A DNA stretch of 64,000 nt from DATKWD01 sp963704815 (GTDB lineage: Bacteria; Actinomycetota; Acidimicrobiia; Acidimicrobiales; Salinilacustritrichaceae): NCBI GenBank assembly GCA_963704815.1, contig CAVPHU010000001.1, positions 558,001-622,000 of the forward strand, read 5' to 3'. Below, in pieces: positions 8,329 to 17,877 of the stretch (its first letter is position 1; each line of letters begins with the position of its first letter). Below the pieces are notes generated by a model. It saw only the letters and a program-made list of their open reading frames with translations, was not told the origin of the DNA and searched no databases. A program made the translations under genes and the position numbers.

Positions 8329-8988
8329 ATGGCCGACGACAAGACCACCGCCTACGTTGCGCTGCCCGACGCAGACGGTGGCCCGGGTGTGCTCGTGCTG
8401 CACTCCTGGTGGGGCCTGACCTCCGGCGTCAGGTCGATCTGCGACCGGCTCGCCACGATGGGGTACGTCGCCCTCGCTCCCGACCTCTTCGACGGCACCA
8501 CCCCGGGTGCGGCCGACGAGGCCGAGGCCCTCCTGGCCGAGATCGACCCCAATCGCCTGGTGCGCGACGTCCAGGCGGCCGCCAACGTGCTGCACGCCAT
8601 GCCGGCGTCGCAGGGTGAGCGCATCGCCGTGCTCGGCATGAGCATGGGTGCCTCGATGGCGCTCTGGCTGTCGGACCGGGCACCCGAACTGGTCTGCGCC
8701 ACGATTGCGTTCTACGGCCTGCAGGATCTCGCCTTCGACCAGACGGATTCGGCGTACCAGTTCCACTTCGCGGAGACCGACGCGTTCGTCGACGACGATG
8801 CCGCCGCCTTTCTCGAAGCGGTGTTGCACCTCAACGACATCGAGGTCGAGGTCACGACGAACCGTTACCCGGGAACGACCCACTGGTTCTTCGAACCCGG
8901 GCAGTCGGCCTTCGACGAGGCGGCATCGGAGTTGGCCTGGACCAGGGTCGACGAGTTCCTCGCCCGGCATCTCCGGGACGGCGGGTGA
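8329..8988 (+). CDS. Dienelactone hydrolase family protein
   Basis: This alpha/beta-hydrolase of 219 residues matches the dienelactone hydrolase layout: 'VLVLHSWWGLTSGVRSICDR', then 'ALAPDLFDG', nucleophile elbow 'GMSMGAS', Asp in 'FAETDAFVDD' and His in 'YPGTTHWFFEPG'. The nucleophile is Ser where classical dienelactone hydrolases have Cys ('GFCMG'), so it is a family relative rather than a confirmed DLH. The ATG at 8329 gives the normal start. It is divergent from the globin operon and overlaps the next gene by GTGA. Confidence 0.88.
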   Translation: MADDKTTAYVALPDADGGPGVLVLHSWWGLTSGVRSICDRLATMGYVALAPDLFDGTTPGAADEAEALLAEIDPNRLVRDVQAAANVLHAMPASQGERIAVLGMSMGASMALWLSDRAPELVCATIAFYGLQDLAFDQTDSAYQFHFAETDAFVDDDAAAFLEAVLHLNDIEVEVTTNRYPGTTHWFFEPGQSAFDEAASELAWTRVDEFLARHLRDGG

Positions 8989-9953
8989 CCCGACCCCGAT
9001 CCCTCGTCGCCTTCGGGAGGGAGTTGCTTCGGGAGTGCGATGAAGACCGCGTGTCGGGCCTGTCGGCCGAGATCGCCTTCTACGGCATCCTCAGCCTCTT
9101 CCCGGCGCTGCTCGCGGTGGCAGGGCTGCTGGGAGTGCTCCAGGGCGTGACGGGCGGCGACGTTGCCGACCGCGCCCAGGACGAGGTGGTCGGCTTCCTC
9201 GAGCGCATCCTCACCGACGATGCCGACGGGACCGTCGAAGCCGTTCGCCAGCTGTTCGCCGAGACCCGACCGGGCATCCTGACCTTCGGTGCCATCGCAG
9301 CCATCTGGGCCATGAGCCGCGGGTTCGCCGCACTCATCCGTGCGCTCGACATCGCGTACGACGTCGAGGAGAGCCGGTCCTGGCTCCGCATCCGCATCGT
9401 CGGCCTCGCCCTCGGCCTCGGCACCCTCTTCGTCGTGGTGCTCCTGCTCGGCATGGTGGTGCTCGGCCCGCTCCTGGGCACCGGTGAGGACGTCGCCGAA
9501 TCCCTCGGAGCCGGATCGGTCTTCGCCACCGCGTGGGACTGGTTTCGGCTGCCGCTGATCGCACTGGCACTGCTGGCGTGGGGGACGACCCTGTTCCACT
9601 ACGGGCCCGCCAGCCACCCGACGCCGTGGCGGTGGGAGATCCCCGGTGCGGTGACCACCGCCGTGCTCGCCGGGCTGAGCTCGGTCGGCTTACGGCTCTA
9701 TCTCACGAGCGCAGCCGGCGGGAACCAGGTCTTCGGTGTGCTGGGCGGTGCACTCGTCGTGCTGCTCTGGATGTACCTCATGGGCGCGTCGCTGCTGGTC
9801 GGCGCCGAGGTGAACTCGATGCTGGCCGATCGGTGGATCCCCGGCGCCGAGCACACGGGCTCAGCCGGCGTCGAGGGCGGCGCGCATCCGACCGACGAAG
9901 TCGCCGGCTTCGGCGATGTCACCTCCGTCGAGGAGCAGACGCATGATCGCTGA
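8985..9953 (+). CDS. YihY/BrkB-family membrane protein
   Basis: The 322-residue integral membrane protein has about six hydrophobic helices. Family signatures are 'SAEIAFYGILSLFPALLA' near the N-terminus, 'GILTFGAIAAIWAMSRG' and 'RALDIAYDVEESRSWLR' in the middle, and 'GGALVVLLWMYLMGASLLVGAEVN' split across the last helix. The family was once annotated as RNase BN or a virulence factor; its real function is unclear. The GTG at 8985 overlaps the upstream stop. Its 3' end overlaps the 3' end of trpA on the other strand by about 90 bases. Confidence 0.9.
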   Translation: MTRPRSLVAFGRELLRECDEDRVSGLSAEIAFYGILSLFPALLAVAGLLGVLQGVTGGDVADRAQDEVVGFLERILTDDADGTVEAVRQLFAETRPGILTFGAIAAIWAMSRGFAALIRALDIAYDVEESRSWLRIRIVGLALGLGTLFVVVLLLGMVVLGPLLGTGEDVAESLGAGSVFATAWDWFRLPLIALALLAWGTTLFHYGPASHPTPWRWEIPGAVTTAVLAGLSSVGLRLYLTSAAGGNQVFGVLGGALVVLLWMYLMGASLLVGAEVNSMLADRWIPGAEHTGSAGVEGGAHPTDEVAGFGDVTSVEEQTHDR

Positions 9954-10637
9954 GGCCACGATGACTCCATCGGAGGCCTCGGCCACGTCGACGGCCTGCT
10001 CGGGTGTCGAGATCCCGAATCCCATGATCACCGGGAGATCGGTCATGGCCTTGAGCCGACCGGCCAGCGAGCCGGCGGACCCTGCGACCGAGGTGCGCTC
10101 GCCGGTCACCCCCAGCAGGTTCACGCCGTAGACGAACCCCTCGGACGCCGCACACAAGCGTTCGAGGCGAGCATCGGTCGAGTTCGGGGCGGCGAGCATC
10201 ACCGTCTCGATGCCGGCCGGTCCGGCCACACCGAGCCAGTCGCCGATCTCCTCGAGCGGTGCATCCGGGAGGATCGCCCCGCTGATGTGTGCGACCACGG
10301 CCTCGGCCGCGAAGCGTTCGAGCCCGGTGCGGAACGGGATGTTGTAGTAGCTCATCGCCACCAGCGGGATGTCGACGTCGAGGTCGCGCAGGTCCGAGAA
10401 GATCGACAACGGGGTCGTCCCCCGACCGAGGGCGACCTCCGAGGCCGCCTGGATGGTCGGACCGTCCATCACCGGGTCGGAGAAGGGGATGCCCACCTCG
10501 ACCGCGTCGGCTCCGGCGTCGGCATAGGCCTCGATGATCTCGACCCAGTCGGACCGAATCCCCCCGGTCACGTACGGCACCAGCAGTTTGCGACCGGCGT
10601 CCCGCCGCTTGCGAAGGTGAGGGCCGAGCGGGGTCAC
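9861..10637 (-). CDS. trpA: Tryptophan synthase alpha subunit
   Basis: TrpA cleaves indole-3-glycerol phosphate to indole and glyceraldehyde 3-phosphate and passes indole to TrpB. The TIM-barrel protein has catalytic Glu in 'ADAVEVGIPFSDP' followed by Asp in 'DPVMDGPTIQ', and phosphate-binding 'MGFGISTPEQ'. The GTG at 10637 gives a 258-residue protein with the usual N-terminus; the longer frame to TTG 10721 adds unconserved Arg-rich residues. A GGGGA motif precedes the GTG. It is the last gene of the leftward trpC-F-B-A group, 88 bases after trpB. Confidence 0.95.
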   Translation of the reverse strand: MTPLGPHLRKRRDAGRKLLVPYVTGGIRSDWVEIIEAYADAGADAVEVGIPFSDPVMDGPTIQAASEVALGRGTTPLSIFSDLRDLDVDIPLVAMSYYNIPFRTGLERFAAEAVVAHISGAILPDAPLEEIGDWLGVAGPAGIETVMLAAPNSTDARLERLCAASEGFVYGVNLLGVTGERTSVAGSAGSLAGRLKAMTDLPVIMGFGISTPEQAVDVAEASDGVIVASAIMRLLLDGGDIAEAGDFVGRMRAALDAG

Positions 10638-10725
10638 GCCGTCCGTTCCCCGGCCACGCAGGCCGACCCCGACCGCTCCTCCGCTGCGCTCCGTCGCTCG
10701 CACCGGAAGTCGCGCCCGCAACCCG

Positions 10726-11904
10726 TCACGGTCTGCCCTCGAGGATGTCGGCGACCTGCTGGACGTCCTTGTCGCCCCGCCCGCTCAGGTTCACCAACAC
10801 CGTCCTGCCGGCCAGCCGCTCACGGTCGCGGGAGATCCACGCGAGGGCGTGCGCGGGTTCGAGGGCGGGGATGATGCCCTCGGTCCGGCTGAGCAGCCCG
10901 AACGCATCGAGCACCTCGTCGTCGGTGACCTGCTCGTAGGTGGCGCGCCCGATGTCGGCCAGGTGGGCGTGCTCGGGTCCGACCCCGGGGTAGTCGAGCC
11001 CGGCCGAGATCGATTCGGCCTCGAGCACCTGGCCGTACTCGTCCTGCATCAGGAACGACACCGACCCGTGGACCACGCCCGGCACGGCCCGCATGACCGC
11101 GGCGCCGCCGGCCGGCTCGACACCGACCAGTTCGGCATCGGTGTCGACGAAGCCGCTGAACAGCCCGATGGCATTCGACCCGCCGCCCACGCAGGCGGTG
11201 ACCACGTCGGGATGGGTTCCGAGCAGGTCGTCGCACTGGCGACGGGCCTCGTCGCCGATCACCCGGTGGAACTCACGGACCATCCACGGGTACGGGTGGG
11301 CACCCATCACCGACCCGAGGCAGTAGTGCGTCGTCTCGACGGTCGCCACCCAGTCGCGCATCGCCTCGTTGATGGCGTCCTTGAGCGTGCGGCTCCCGGA
11401 CTTCGCGGCGCGTACCTCGGCGCCGAGCAGCCGCATGCGGAACACGTTGAGGGACTGCCGCTCCATGTCGACCTCGCCCATGTAGACCAGGCACTCCATC
11501 CCCATCAGCGCGGCTGCGGTGGCCGTGGCCACACCGTGCTGGCCCGCACCCGTCTCGGCCACCAGCCGGTTCTTGCCCATCCGCTTGGCCAGCAACGCCT
11601 GCCCGAGCACGTTGTTGATCTTGTGTGATCCGGTGTGGTTGAGGTCCTCGCGCTTGAGCAGGACCCGAGCACCGATCTCCTCGGAGAAGCGGTGGCACTC
11701 GGTGAGCGGTGACGGACGGCCGGCGTAGTCGCGGAGCAGGTCGTCGAGCTCGCGCCGGTAGTCGGGGTCGGCCCATGCCCCGCGGAACGCGACCTCGAGC
11801 TCCTCACATGCCGGGACGAGCACCTCGGGAAGGAAGCGGCCGCCGAAGCGACCGAAGTAGCCGGCGTCGCCGGGGTCGTCCATGGCGGATCGAGCGAGGG
11901 TCAC
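10726..11904 (-). CDS. trpB: Tryptophan synthase beta subunit
   Basis: TrpB is the PLP enzyme that joins indole and serine to make tryptophan. The 392-residue protein has the PLP lysine in 'NHTGSHKINNVLGQ', 'AETGAGQHGVATATAAAL', and the phosphate loop 'CVGGGSNAIG'. It is a TrpB1-type chain that works with TrpA. The GTG at 11904 overlaps the trpF stop by four bases. The C-terminal 'NLSGRGDKDVQQV' is conserved. Confidence 0.97.
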   Translation of the reverse strand: MTLARSAMDDPGDAGYFGRFGGRFLPEVLVPACEELEVAFRGAWADPDYRRELDDLLRDYAGRPSPLTECHRFSEEIGARVLLKREDLNHTGSHKINNVLGQALLAKRMGKNRLVAETGAGQHGVATATAAALMGMECLVYMGEVDMERQSLNVFRMRLLGAEVRAAKSGSRTLKDAINEAMRDWVATVETTHYCLGSVMGAHPYPWMVREFHRVIGDEARRQCDDLLGTHPDVVTACVGGGSNAIGLFSGFVDTDAELVGVEPAGGAAVMRAVPGVVHGSVSFLMQDEYGQVLEAESISAGLDYPGVGPEHAHLADIGRATYEQVTDDEVLDAFGLLSRTEGIIPALEPAHALAWISRDRERLAGRTVLVNLSGRGDKDVQQVADILEGRP

Positions 11905-12557
11905 GCGTCGTCGAGCCAGTCGAAGGGCCGGTCGGGCCCGCCCTGGTACGGGCGGGGGCTGGCGCGCCGGGCGGCGTTGATGAAGTTCTTGAGCTTGGTC
12001 GGATCCTTGACCCCCGGCGACGACTCGACGCCGGTCGCCACGTCGACGCCCCAGGGCTGCACGCGCTCGATGCCATCGGCCACGTTCTCGGGCGTCAGGC
12101 CGCCGGCCAGGATGATCCGGCGGTTCGACGGCGCACCCTCGGCGAGGGCCCAGTCGAACACCTCGCCCGATCCGGGTGCCGCCGAGTCGATGTGGATGGC
12201 ATCGGCGCCGAAGTCGTCGGCCCGCTTCAGGGCCTCGTCGCCGGCCGAGAAGGCCTTGATGACCACAGGGATCTTCGCCCGGACCTCGCGGGTCTCCTCT
12301 GCCGTCTCGTGCCCGTGCAGCTGGGCCGCGTTGAGGCCGGCGGCGAGGGTCACCTTGATCACGCGGTCGGGAGGGTCGTTCCGGAAGATGCCGACCGTGA
12401 GGACATCGGGCGGCAGTCGCTTGGCGATGTCGGCGGCCTTGCCGTGCGCGATCTGGCGTTCACACGGCGTGAAGTTGAACCCGATCGCATCGGCGCCCAT
12501 GGCGACGGCGAGCAGGGCGTCCTCTTCGGTGGTGATCCCACAGATCTTGACGAACAC
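11901..12557 (-). CDS. trpF: Phosphoribosylanthranilate isomerase
   Basis: TrpF isomerises N-(5'-phosphoribosyl)anthranilate to CdRP, the third step of tryptophan synthesis. The N-terminal 'VKICGITTEEDAL' carries the catalytic Cys, and 'HIDSAAPGSGE' and 'LAGGLTPENV' are the expected Asp and phosphate-binding loops. The start is GTG at 12557. Its presence beside a separate hisA (20979-21710) means this organism need not use the bifunctional PriA enzyme common in other Actinobacteria. Confidence 0.95.
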   Translation of the reverse strand: MFVKICGITTEEDALLAVAMGADAIGFNFTPCERQIAHGKAADIAKRLPPDVLTVGIFRNDPPDRVIKVTLAAGLNAAQLHGHETAEETREVRAKIPVVIKAFSAGDEALKRADDFGADAIHIDSAAPGSGEVFDWALAEGAPSNRRIILAGGLTPENVADGIERVQPWGVDVATGVESSPGVKDPTKLKNFINAARRASPRPYQGGPDRPFDWLDDA

Positions 12558-12596
12558 GGCAGCGCAACCTACCGGAGCACCCTCGCGACTCCCCGA

Positions 12597-13376
12597 TCAT
12601 TCGCCCGCGTGGATCAGATCGGACACCAGCGCCCTCGGGTCGCTCGCGGTCACCAGGGACTCTCCCACCAGGACAGCGTCGAACCCCGCCTCGCGGAGCG
12701 CCTGCGCATCAGCGACGGTTCGCACACCGGACTCGGCGACCCGCAGGGTGCGGTTCGGCATCGACCGCCCGACGCGGACGGCGCGCTCGTGATCGACCTC
12801 GAAGGTCATGAGGTCGCGCTGGTTGACACCGATGAGGCCGGCCCCGACATCGACGGCCCGCTCGAGCTCCGGCTCGTCATGGACCTCGACCAGCACATCG
12901 AGGCCGACCTCGACCGCCAGGGCGTGGAAGTCGGCCAGCTCGTGATCGTCGAGCGCGGCCACGATCAACAGCACCGCGTCGGCGCCCATGATCCGGGCAT
13001 CGCACACGTCATGGGCCGAGACGGTGAAGTCCTTGCGGAGCACCGGGACGGCAACGGCATCGCGGGCGGCGGCCAGGTCGTCGGGCGACCCGCCGAAATG
13101 GGGACCGTCGGTCAGCACCGAGAGCGCAGCAGCTCCACCCGACTCGTACTCGCGACCGAGCGCGGCCGGATCGAGGTCGACCGCGAGGTCGCCCTTCGAC
13201 GGTGACCGACGCTTGATCTCGGCGATCACGGCCAGACCGGTCGAGGCGGCCAGCGCACGCGCGAATCCGCGAGCGTCGGTGCGTCGACCCGCCTCGTCGA
13301 CGAGCCGGTCGAGTGAACGCTCGTCGGCGATCGCCCGCTCGCGGTGAGCGGCGAGGATGGCGTCGAGATAGGTCAG
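12597..13376 (-). CDS. trpC: Indole-3-glycerol phosphate synthase
   Basis: TrpC closes CdRP to indole-3-glycerol phosphate. Core motifs are 'IAEIKRRSPSKGDL', 'VLRKDFTVSAHDV', 'GVNQRDLMTFEVD' and 'AESGVRT'. The first ATG/GTG/TTG in frame is GTG 13229, which would remove about 49 residues including a family-like N-terminus 'TYLDAILAAHRERAIADER'. That N-terminus is open back to the stop of the upstream gene, and the only plausible start there is CTG at 13376. From CTG the product is 259 residues, the usual TrpC length. Confidence 0.92.
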   Translation of the reverse strand: MTYLDAILAAHRERAIADERSLDRLVDEAGRRTDARGFARALAASTGLAVIAEIKRRSPSKGDLAVDLDPAALGREYESGGAAALSVLTDGPHFGGSPDDLAAARDAVAVPVLRKDFTVSAHDVCDARIMGADAVLLIVAALDDHELADFHALAVEVGLDVLVEVHDEPELERAVDVGAGLIGVNQRDLMTFEVDHERAVRVGRSMPNRTLRVAESGVRTVADAQALREAGFDAVLVGESLVTASDPRALVSDLIHAGE

Positions 13377-13382
13377 CGAGCT

Positions 13383-13688
13383 TCAGAGGCCGGTGTCGGA
13401 CACCGGTTCGAGCAGCGTGATCTCGAGCGCTCCGCCCAGCAGGTCGCCCAGGCTGGCACCGAACGCGGCCATGGCCTCGCTCGAGCTGTGGGCATCGAGT
13501 GCGGCGTTGTCGGTGTAGAGCTCGTAGATCCAGACGGTGTTCTCGTCGCCGAGGTCGTTGTGCAGGGCGTAGACCTCGGTCCCCACCTCGGCCTCGGCGG
13601 CGGTCATCATGGGACCCATGGCCGCCACGAGGTCGTCGCGCTTTCCCTCGGCGGCGGTCAGCTTGGCAATGACAGCGATCTTCGACAT
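13383..13688 (-). CDS. Antibiotic biosynthesis monooxygenase (ABM)-family protein
   Basis: The 101-residue single ferredoxin-like ABM domain begins 'MSKIAVIAKLTAAEGKRDDLV' and contains 'VWIYELYTDNAALDAHSSSE', the usual helix with His. Relatives include quinol monooxygenase YgiN and small stress or haem-related proteins; the substrate is unknown. It lies directly upstream of trpC in the same direction with six bases between, so it may be co-transcribed with the trp genes. A second ABM gene lies in the menaquinone region (36931-37236). Confidence 0.85.
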   Translation of the reverse strand: MSKIAVIAKLTAAEGKRDDLVAAMGPMMTAAEAEVGTEVYALHNDLGDENTVWIYELYTDNAALDAHSSSEAMAAFGASLGDLLGGALEITLLEPVSDTGL

Positions 13689-13715
13689 GGCCCAGACCCT
13701 AGGCCGAACGTCGCC

Positions 13716-14213
13716 TCAGCGACGATCGGGATCGTCGCGCATCGACTCGAACATGCTGAGCACCGGCACCAGGACGAAGCTGATCGCCGATGCCGCCAGC
13801 GCCACCAGGCCGAACACCACCAGCGCCGCCAACCCGACCACGACACCGCCGGCGAGCGCGATCAGTCCGGCTCCGAAGAACACCGCCGGGGCGAGCGTGA
13901 GGGCACGGCGCCCGGGGGTGACGGGGGCGACGTCCTCGGCCGGCATCGGTTCGGGATCGTCGCCGTCGTCGTAGGGGCGCCACGGCTCTGGCTCGGGCCG
14001 CTCGACCACCACCGGCTCGAGGCGCTCGTCGTAGCTCCGGCGCTTCTCGGCATCGCCGAGCACGGCCCACGCAGCGTTGACCTCGGCCATGCGTCCGACG
14101 TCGCCACCGTCGCCACGATCGGGGTGATGACGTCGTGCGGACGCAAGGTAGGCCTGGCGAATCGTCGCCGCATCGGCGGTTCGTTCGACCCCCAGGACCT
14201 CGTAGTGCGACAT
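13716..14213 (-). CDS. J-domain membrane protein
   Basis: The N-terminus is a J domain ('MSHYEVLGVERTADAATIRQ' with the HPD motif in 'ARRHHPDRGDGGD'), which stimulates DnaK-type chaperones. After an acidic/Pro linker come two hydrophobic segments near the C-terminus, so it is probably anchored in the membrane and recruits Hsp70 there. There are no zinc-finger or C-terminal DnaJ domains, so it is not DnaJ itself. I chose the ATG at 14213, where the J domain starts. It is divergent from the two-component system. Confidence 0.85.
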   Translation of the reverse strand: MSHYEVLGVERTADAATIRQAYLASARRHHPDRGDGGDVGRMAEVNAAWAVLGDAEKRRSYDERLEPVVVERPEPEPWRPYDDGDDPEPMPAEDVAPVTPGRRALTLAPAVFFGAGLIALAGGVVVGLAALVVFGLVALAASAISFVLVPVLSMFESMRDDPDRR

Positions 14214-14258
14214 CGACCATGAGGGTAGGAGCCGCGATCGGGTTGGCATACTTCACGC

Positions 14259-14942
14259 GTGACGAGCGCCGGAACCGTGGTCGTGGTCGAGGACGACCCC
14301 AACATCGCCGACCTCGTCGACCTCTACCTGCGCCAGGCGGGGTTCCGGGTCCTGCAGAGCACCGACGGTGCTGCGGGCCTCGATGCCGTGTCGACCCACG
14401 ACCCCGATCTGGTCATCCTCGACGTCGGTCTCCCCGGCGACATCGACGGCCTCGAGGTCTGTCGCCGGCTGCGGTCCGAGCGACCGGTCCCGATCATCAT
14501 GCTGACCGCCCGCGACGGCGAGATCGACCGGGTGCTCGGACTCGAGCTCGGCGCCGACGACTACGTGACCAAGCCGTTCTCGCCGCGCGAGCTGGTCGCG
14601 CGGGTGAAGGCGGTCCTGCGTCGCTTCGCCCACGATGGTTCGACGACCGACGGTCCGTCGACCTACACGTTCGGTTCGATCGGCATCGACACCGGCCGGC
14701 GCGAGGTGACCCTCGACGGCGAGGTCGTCATGTTCGCGGCCCGCGAGTTCGACCTCCTGGCCCACTTCGCCGATCATCCCGGGCTGGTGCTCACCCGCCG
14801 CCAGCTGCTCGACGCGGTGTGGGGGGTCGACTGGATCGGCGACGAACGGACGGTCGACGTGCACGTGCGGCAGCTGCGCAAGAAGCTCGGCGACGAACTC
14901 CCCCTCGACACCGTGTGGGGCGTCGGCTATCGGATGGACTGA
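14259..14942 (+). CDS. OmpR-family response regulator
   Basis: The 227-residue two-component regulator has a receiver domain with acidic pocket 'VVVEDDPNIADLV', phospho-acceptor Asp in 'LVILDVGLPGDIDG', Thr in 'IIMLTARD' and Lys in 'DDYVTKPFSPRELVARV'. A winged-helix DNA-binding domain follows ('FDLLAHFADHPGLVLTRRQL', 'WGVGYRMD'). It starts with GTG at 14259 and is directly followed by its sensor kinase. The regulon is unknown. Confidence 0.95.
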   Translation: MTSAGTVVVVEDDPNIADLVDLYLRQAGFRVLQSTDGAAGLDAVSTHDPDLVILDVGLPGDIDGLEVCRRLRSERPVPIIMLTARDGEIDRVLGLELGADDYVTKPFSPRELVARVKAVLRRFAHDGSTTDGPSTYTFGSIGIDTGRREVTLDGEVVMFAAREFDLLAHFADHPGLVLTRRQLLDAVWGVDWIGDERTVDVHVRQLRKKLGDELPLDTVWGVGYRMD

Positions 14943-14945
14943 CTC

Positions 14946-16302
14946 ATTCGCCGCCGCCTGACCGTCTCGTTCCTGCTGGCGGTCGCGGCCGCGCTCGTTC
15001 TGGCCGGCCTCGGCACGCTCGCGCTGGCGCGCTTGACCGCACGCGACACGGTCGAGTCCGACCTCAGGGACAATGCGAACCGGCTGGCCGAGGCCGTGAC
15101 CGACGATTCGGCGCCCGGGAACACCCGCCGCCAGCTCCCGCTGATCCGGGCGGTGCTGCGGCTGCAGGACGCCGGCCTCGCGATCATCAACGGCGCAGCG
15201 GGCGACGCCGATCTCGACGCGTCGGTGATCGGTGAGCTGCCACCCGCCGTCGACCTGAGCCTCGACCAGATCCGGTCACTCGAGAGCGGCGACGTGGTCT
15301 CGGGTCGCGACGGCGACGTGGTGTGGGCCGTTGCCGCGGCCGAGGGCACGAACAACCTGGTCCTGATCGGGCTCAGTCGCGAAGTCCAGTTCGAGCTGGG
15401 CCCCGCGTTGCGCTACTTCGTGTTCGCCGCTGCGATCGTCCTGCTGATGTCGGCGGTGGTCGCGCCGGCAGCTCGCCGATCGGGTCACCGAACCCATCCG
15501 GGAGGCCGAGCAGGCGAGCCGACGCCTCGCAGGCGGCGATCTCACGGCCCGGCTCGCCGAGCCTGATGCGCGTGCGACCGACGAGGTCGCCGATCTCACC
15601 CGCTCCATCAACACCATGGCCGAGGCACTCGAACGCTCACGCGGCCTCGAGCGCCAGTTCCTGCTCTCGGTGTCCCACGACCTGCGTACGCCGCTCACGT
15701 CGATCCGTGGCTACGCCGAGGCGATCTCCGACGGGACGGCCACCGACACCCGAAGCGCGGCCGAGGTGATCCTGAACGAGTCGCGCCGCCTCGAACGCCT
15801 CGTCTCCGACCTGCTCGACCTCGCCAAACTCGATGCCAACCGCTTCTCGCTGCAGCCTCGACCAGTCGATGCCGCCGAAGAACTGACCGAGCTGGCGGCA
15901 GGGTTCACCCCCGACGCAGCCCGAGCCGGACTCGAACTCACGCTCGAGGCGCCGGAGGCGGTTCCGATGCAGGCCGATCCCGACCGATTCGCCCAGGTGA
16001 TCGCCAACCTGCTCGAGAACGCCATCAAGTTCGCCACCTCGACCATCGAGGTGACGGCGAGGTCGAGCCACGGCGAGGCGCTGATCACCATCGACGACGA
16101 CGGGCCCGGGATCGACGCCGCCGACCTGCCGCACGTGTTCGAACGGCTCTACGTCGTGAAGCGGGCGCCGCAGCGGCGCGAGACCGGATCGGGACTCGGG
16201 CTCGCCATCAGCCACGAGCTCGTGGTGGCGATGGGCGGGTCGATCGAGGCCGCGGCCAACGATCACGGCGGCGCTCGGATGATCGTGCGCCTGCCGAGCT
16301 GA
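14946..16302 (+). CDS. Two-component sensor histidine kinase (apparent frameshift)
   Basis: This is the membrane kinase partner of the regulator just upstream. Order: N-terminal helix ('LTVSFLLAVAAALVLAGLG'), extracytoplasmic sensor of about 130 residues, second helix near 15420-15460, HAMP linker, HisKA with phospho-His in 'LLSVSHDLRTPLTSIRGY', and HATPase with 'NLLENAIKFA', 'DDDGPGID' and 'GSGLGLAIS'. The frame changes at the second helix/HAMP boundary; removing one C at 15465-15466 restores it (length 3n+1). No ATG/GTG/TTG exists between the regulator stop and the first helix; ATT at 14946 or CTG at 14958 are the only candidates, so the start is uncertain. Confidence 0.85.
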
Positions 16303-16314
16303 ACGCGATCAGCC

Positions 16315-16332
16315 CCGCTCATGGGTGAGCGG
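16315..16332. terminator. Hairpin between convergent sensor kinase and trpE genes
   Basis: CCGCTCA and TGAGCGG form a perfect 7-bp stem with a 4-base TGGG loop, 13 bases after the kinase stop and 18 bases before the trpE stop. There is no T-tract, so it would be a weak or assisted terminator. Its position between converging genes supports a termination role. Confidence 0.4.
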
Positions 16333-16349
16333 CGCGATCCGGCGGCGGC

Positions 16350-17873
16350 TCAGCTCCGGGCCGAGGTCCGCCGTTCGGCCATGCGACGGGCGGCCGGAAC
16401 GGCACTGAGCAGCGCCTTGGCCTTGTTGTGGCACTCGAGGTCTTCGTCCTCGGGCACCGAGTCGGCGACGATGCCTGCGCCGGCCTGGACCGAGGCCCGG
16501 CCATCGTCGTGGCACACGAGCGTGCGGATGGCGATCGCGGTGTCGATGTTGCCGGAGAAGTCGAGGTAGCCGACCACCCCCGCGTACGGGCCCCGCTTGA
16601 CCGGCTCGAGATCGTCGATGATCTGCATCGCGTGGACCTTGGGAGCGCCCGACACCGTGCCCGCCGGCAAGGTGGCCCGCAGGACGTCGATGGGGGTCTT
16701 GCCCACGGCCAGCTCGCCGCTCACCTGGGAGGTGAGGTGCATGACGTGGCTGTAGCGCTCGAGCACCATCATCTCGTCGAGCTGCTCGGTTCCGAAGGTG
16801 ACGACGCGCCCGACATCGTTGCGGGCGAGGTCGACGAGCATGATGTGCTCGGCGACCTCCTTGGGATGCTCGGCCAGCTCGGCGCCCAGCCGGCGGTCTT
16901 CCTCCTCCGACCGCCCCCGCCGCCGAGTTCCTGCGATCGGGCGGCTGATGACGCGGCCGTCGAGGAGCTGCACCATCGGCTCGGGCGACGACCCGACCAG
17001 GGTCACCCCCGGTTGGCGGACGAGGTACATGTAGGGGCTGGGATTGACCTGGCGCAGGACTCGGTAGAAGTCGAAGGGGTCGGCGCCGAGGTCGAAGTCG
17101 AATCGTTGCGACAGCACGACCTGGAAGATGTCGCCCGCGAAGATGTGCTCGCGCGCCTCCTCGACCGCGGCCCGATAGGCCTGAGGGCCGCTGGGCGAGG
17201 TGACCTCGGGCAGCGGATCGTCGGGATCGGGTGGCAGGACCAGCGGCTCGTCGAGCGGGGCGGCGCCATCGGCCGAGAGCTCCTCGAGGCGGCGGAGCGC
17301 GTCGTCGTACGCAGCGTCGATCTCGGCGTCGTCGGCACCGGCACCGACGACGGTGTTGGCGATCAGGGTGACGTGCTGGTTCCAGTGGTCGAACGCGGCG
17401 AGCTCGCCGATGATCGACATGACCGCATCGGGGTGGCCGTGGTCGTCGGTCGGGATCTCGGGCAGGTGCTCGACCTCCCGCACCACGTCGTATCCGAGGT
17501 AGCCGACGAGCCCGCCGTGCAGCGGCGGGAGACCGTCGATGGTGGGCGACGAGAACTGCTCGAGGATGGCCTCGACCGCGGCGAGCATGCCCTGGTCGGT
17601 GGGGATGTCGAGCGCGAGTTCGCCCTCGACGGCGACCTGCGCCCGGCGGGAGGTGAGCGTGGCCAGCGGGTGACGGCCGACGAAAGACCACCGGCTCCAG
17701 CGCTCACCGTGTTCGACCGACTCGAGGACGAAGCCGGCGTCGCGGTCGCCGACGACCCGTGCGAACGCGGCGACGGGTGTGATGAGGTCGGCCAGCAGGG
17801 TCTGCCACACCGGAACCACGCGGTGCGTGCGTGCGAGGGCGCGGAACTCGTCTCGGGTCGGTTGCACGGTCAC
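16350..17873 (-). CDS. trpE: Anthranilate synthase component I
   Basis: TrpE converts chorismate with ammonia from TrpG into anthranilate. The 507-residue protein has the chorismate-binding C-terminal domain: 'GDIFQVVLSQRFD', 'PSPYMYLV', 'GSSPEPMVQ', 'RPIAGTRRRG', 'DLARNDVGRV', 'LPAGTVSGAPKVHAMQII'. GTG at 17873 follows hisI by four bases; a second GTG at 17867 is possible. The N-terminus has the family-like 'RDEFRALARTHRVVPVW' rather than a MenF type. trpG and trpD are not in the window. Confidence 0.95.
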   Translation of the reverse strand: MTVQPTRDEFRALARTHRVVPVWQTLLADLITPVAAFARVVGDRDAGFVLESVEHGERWSRWSFVGRHPLATLTSRRAQVAVEGELALDIPTDQGMLAAVEAILEQFSSPTIDGLPPLHGGLVGYLGYDVVREVEHLPEIPTDDHGHPDAVMSIIGELAAFDHWNQHVTLIANTVVGAGADDAEIDAAYDDALRRLEELSADGAAPLDEPLVLPPDPDDPLPEVTSPSGPQAYRAAVEEAREHIFAGDIFQVVLSQRFDFDLGADPFDFYRVLRQVNPSPYMYLVRQPGVTLVGSSPEPMVQLLDGRVISRPIAGTRRRGRSEEEDRRLGAELAEHPKEVAEHIMLVDLARNDVGRVVTFGTEQLDEMMVLERYSHVMHLTSQVSGELAVGKTPIDVLRATLPAGTVSGAPKVHAMQIIDDLEPVKRGPYAGVVGYLDFSGNIDTAIAIRTLVCHDDGRASVQAGAGIVADSVPEDEDLECHNKAKALLSAVPAARRMAERRTSARS

Positions 17874-17877
17874 GAAT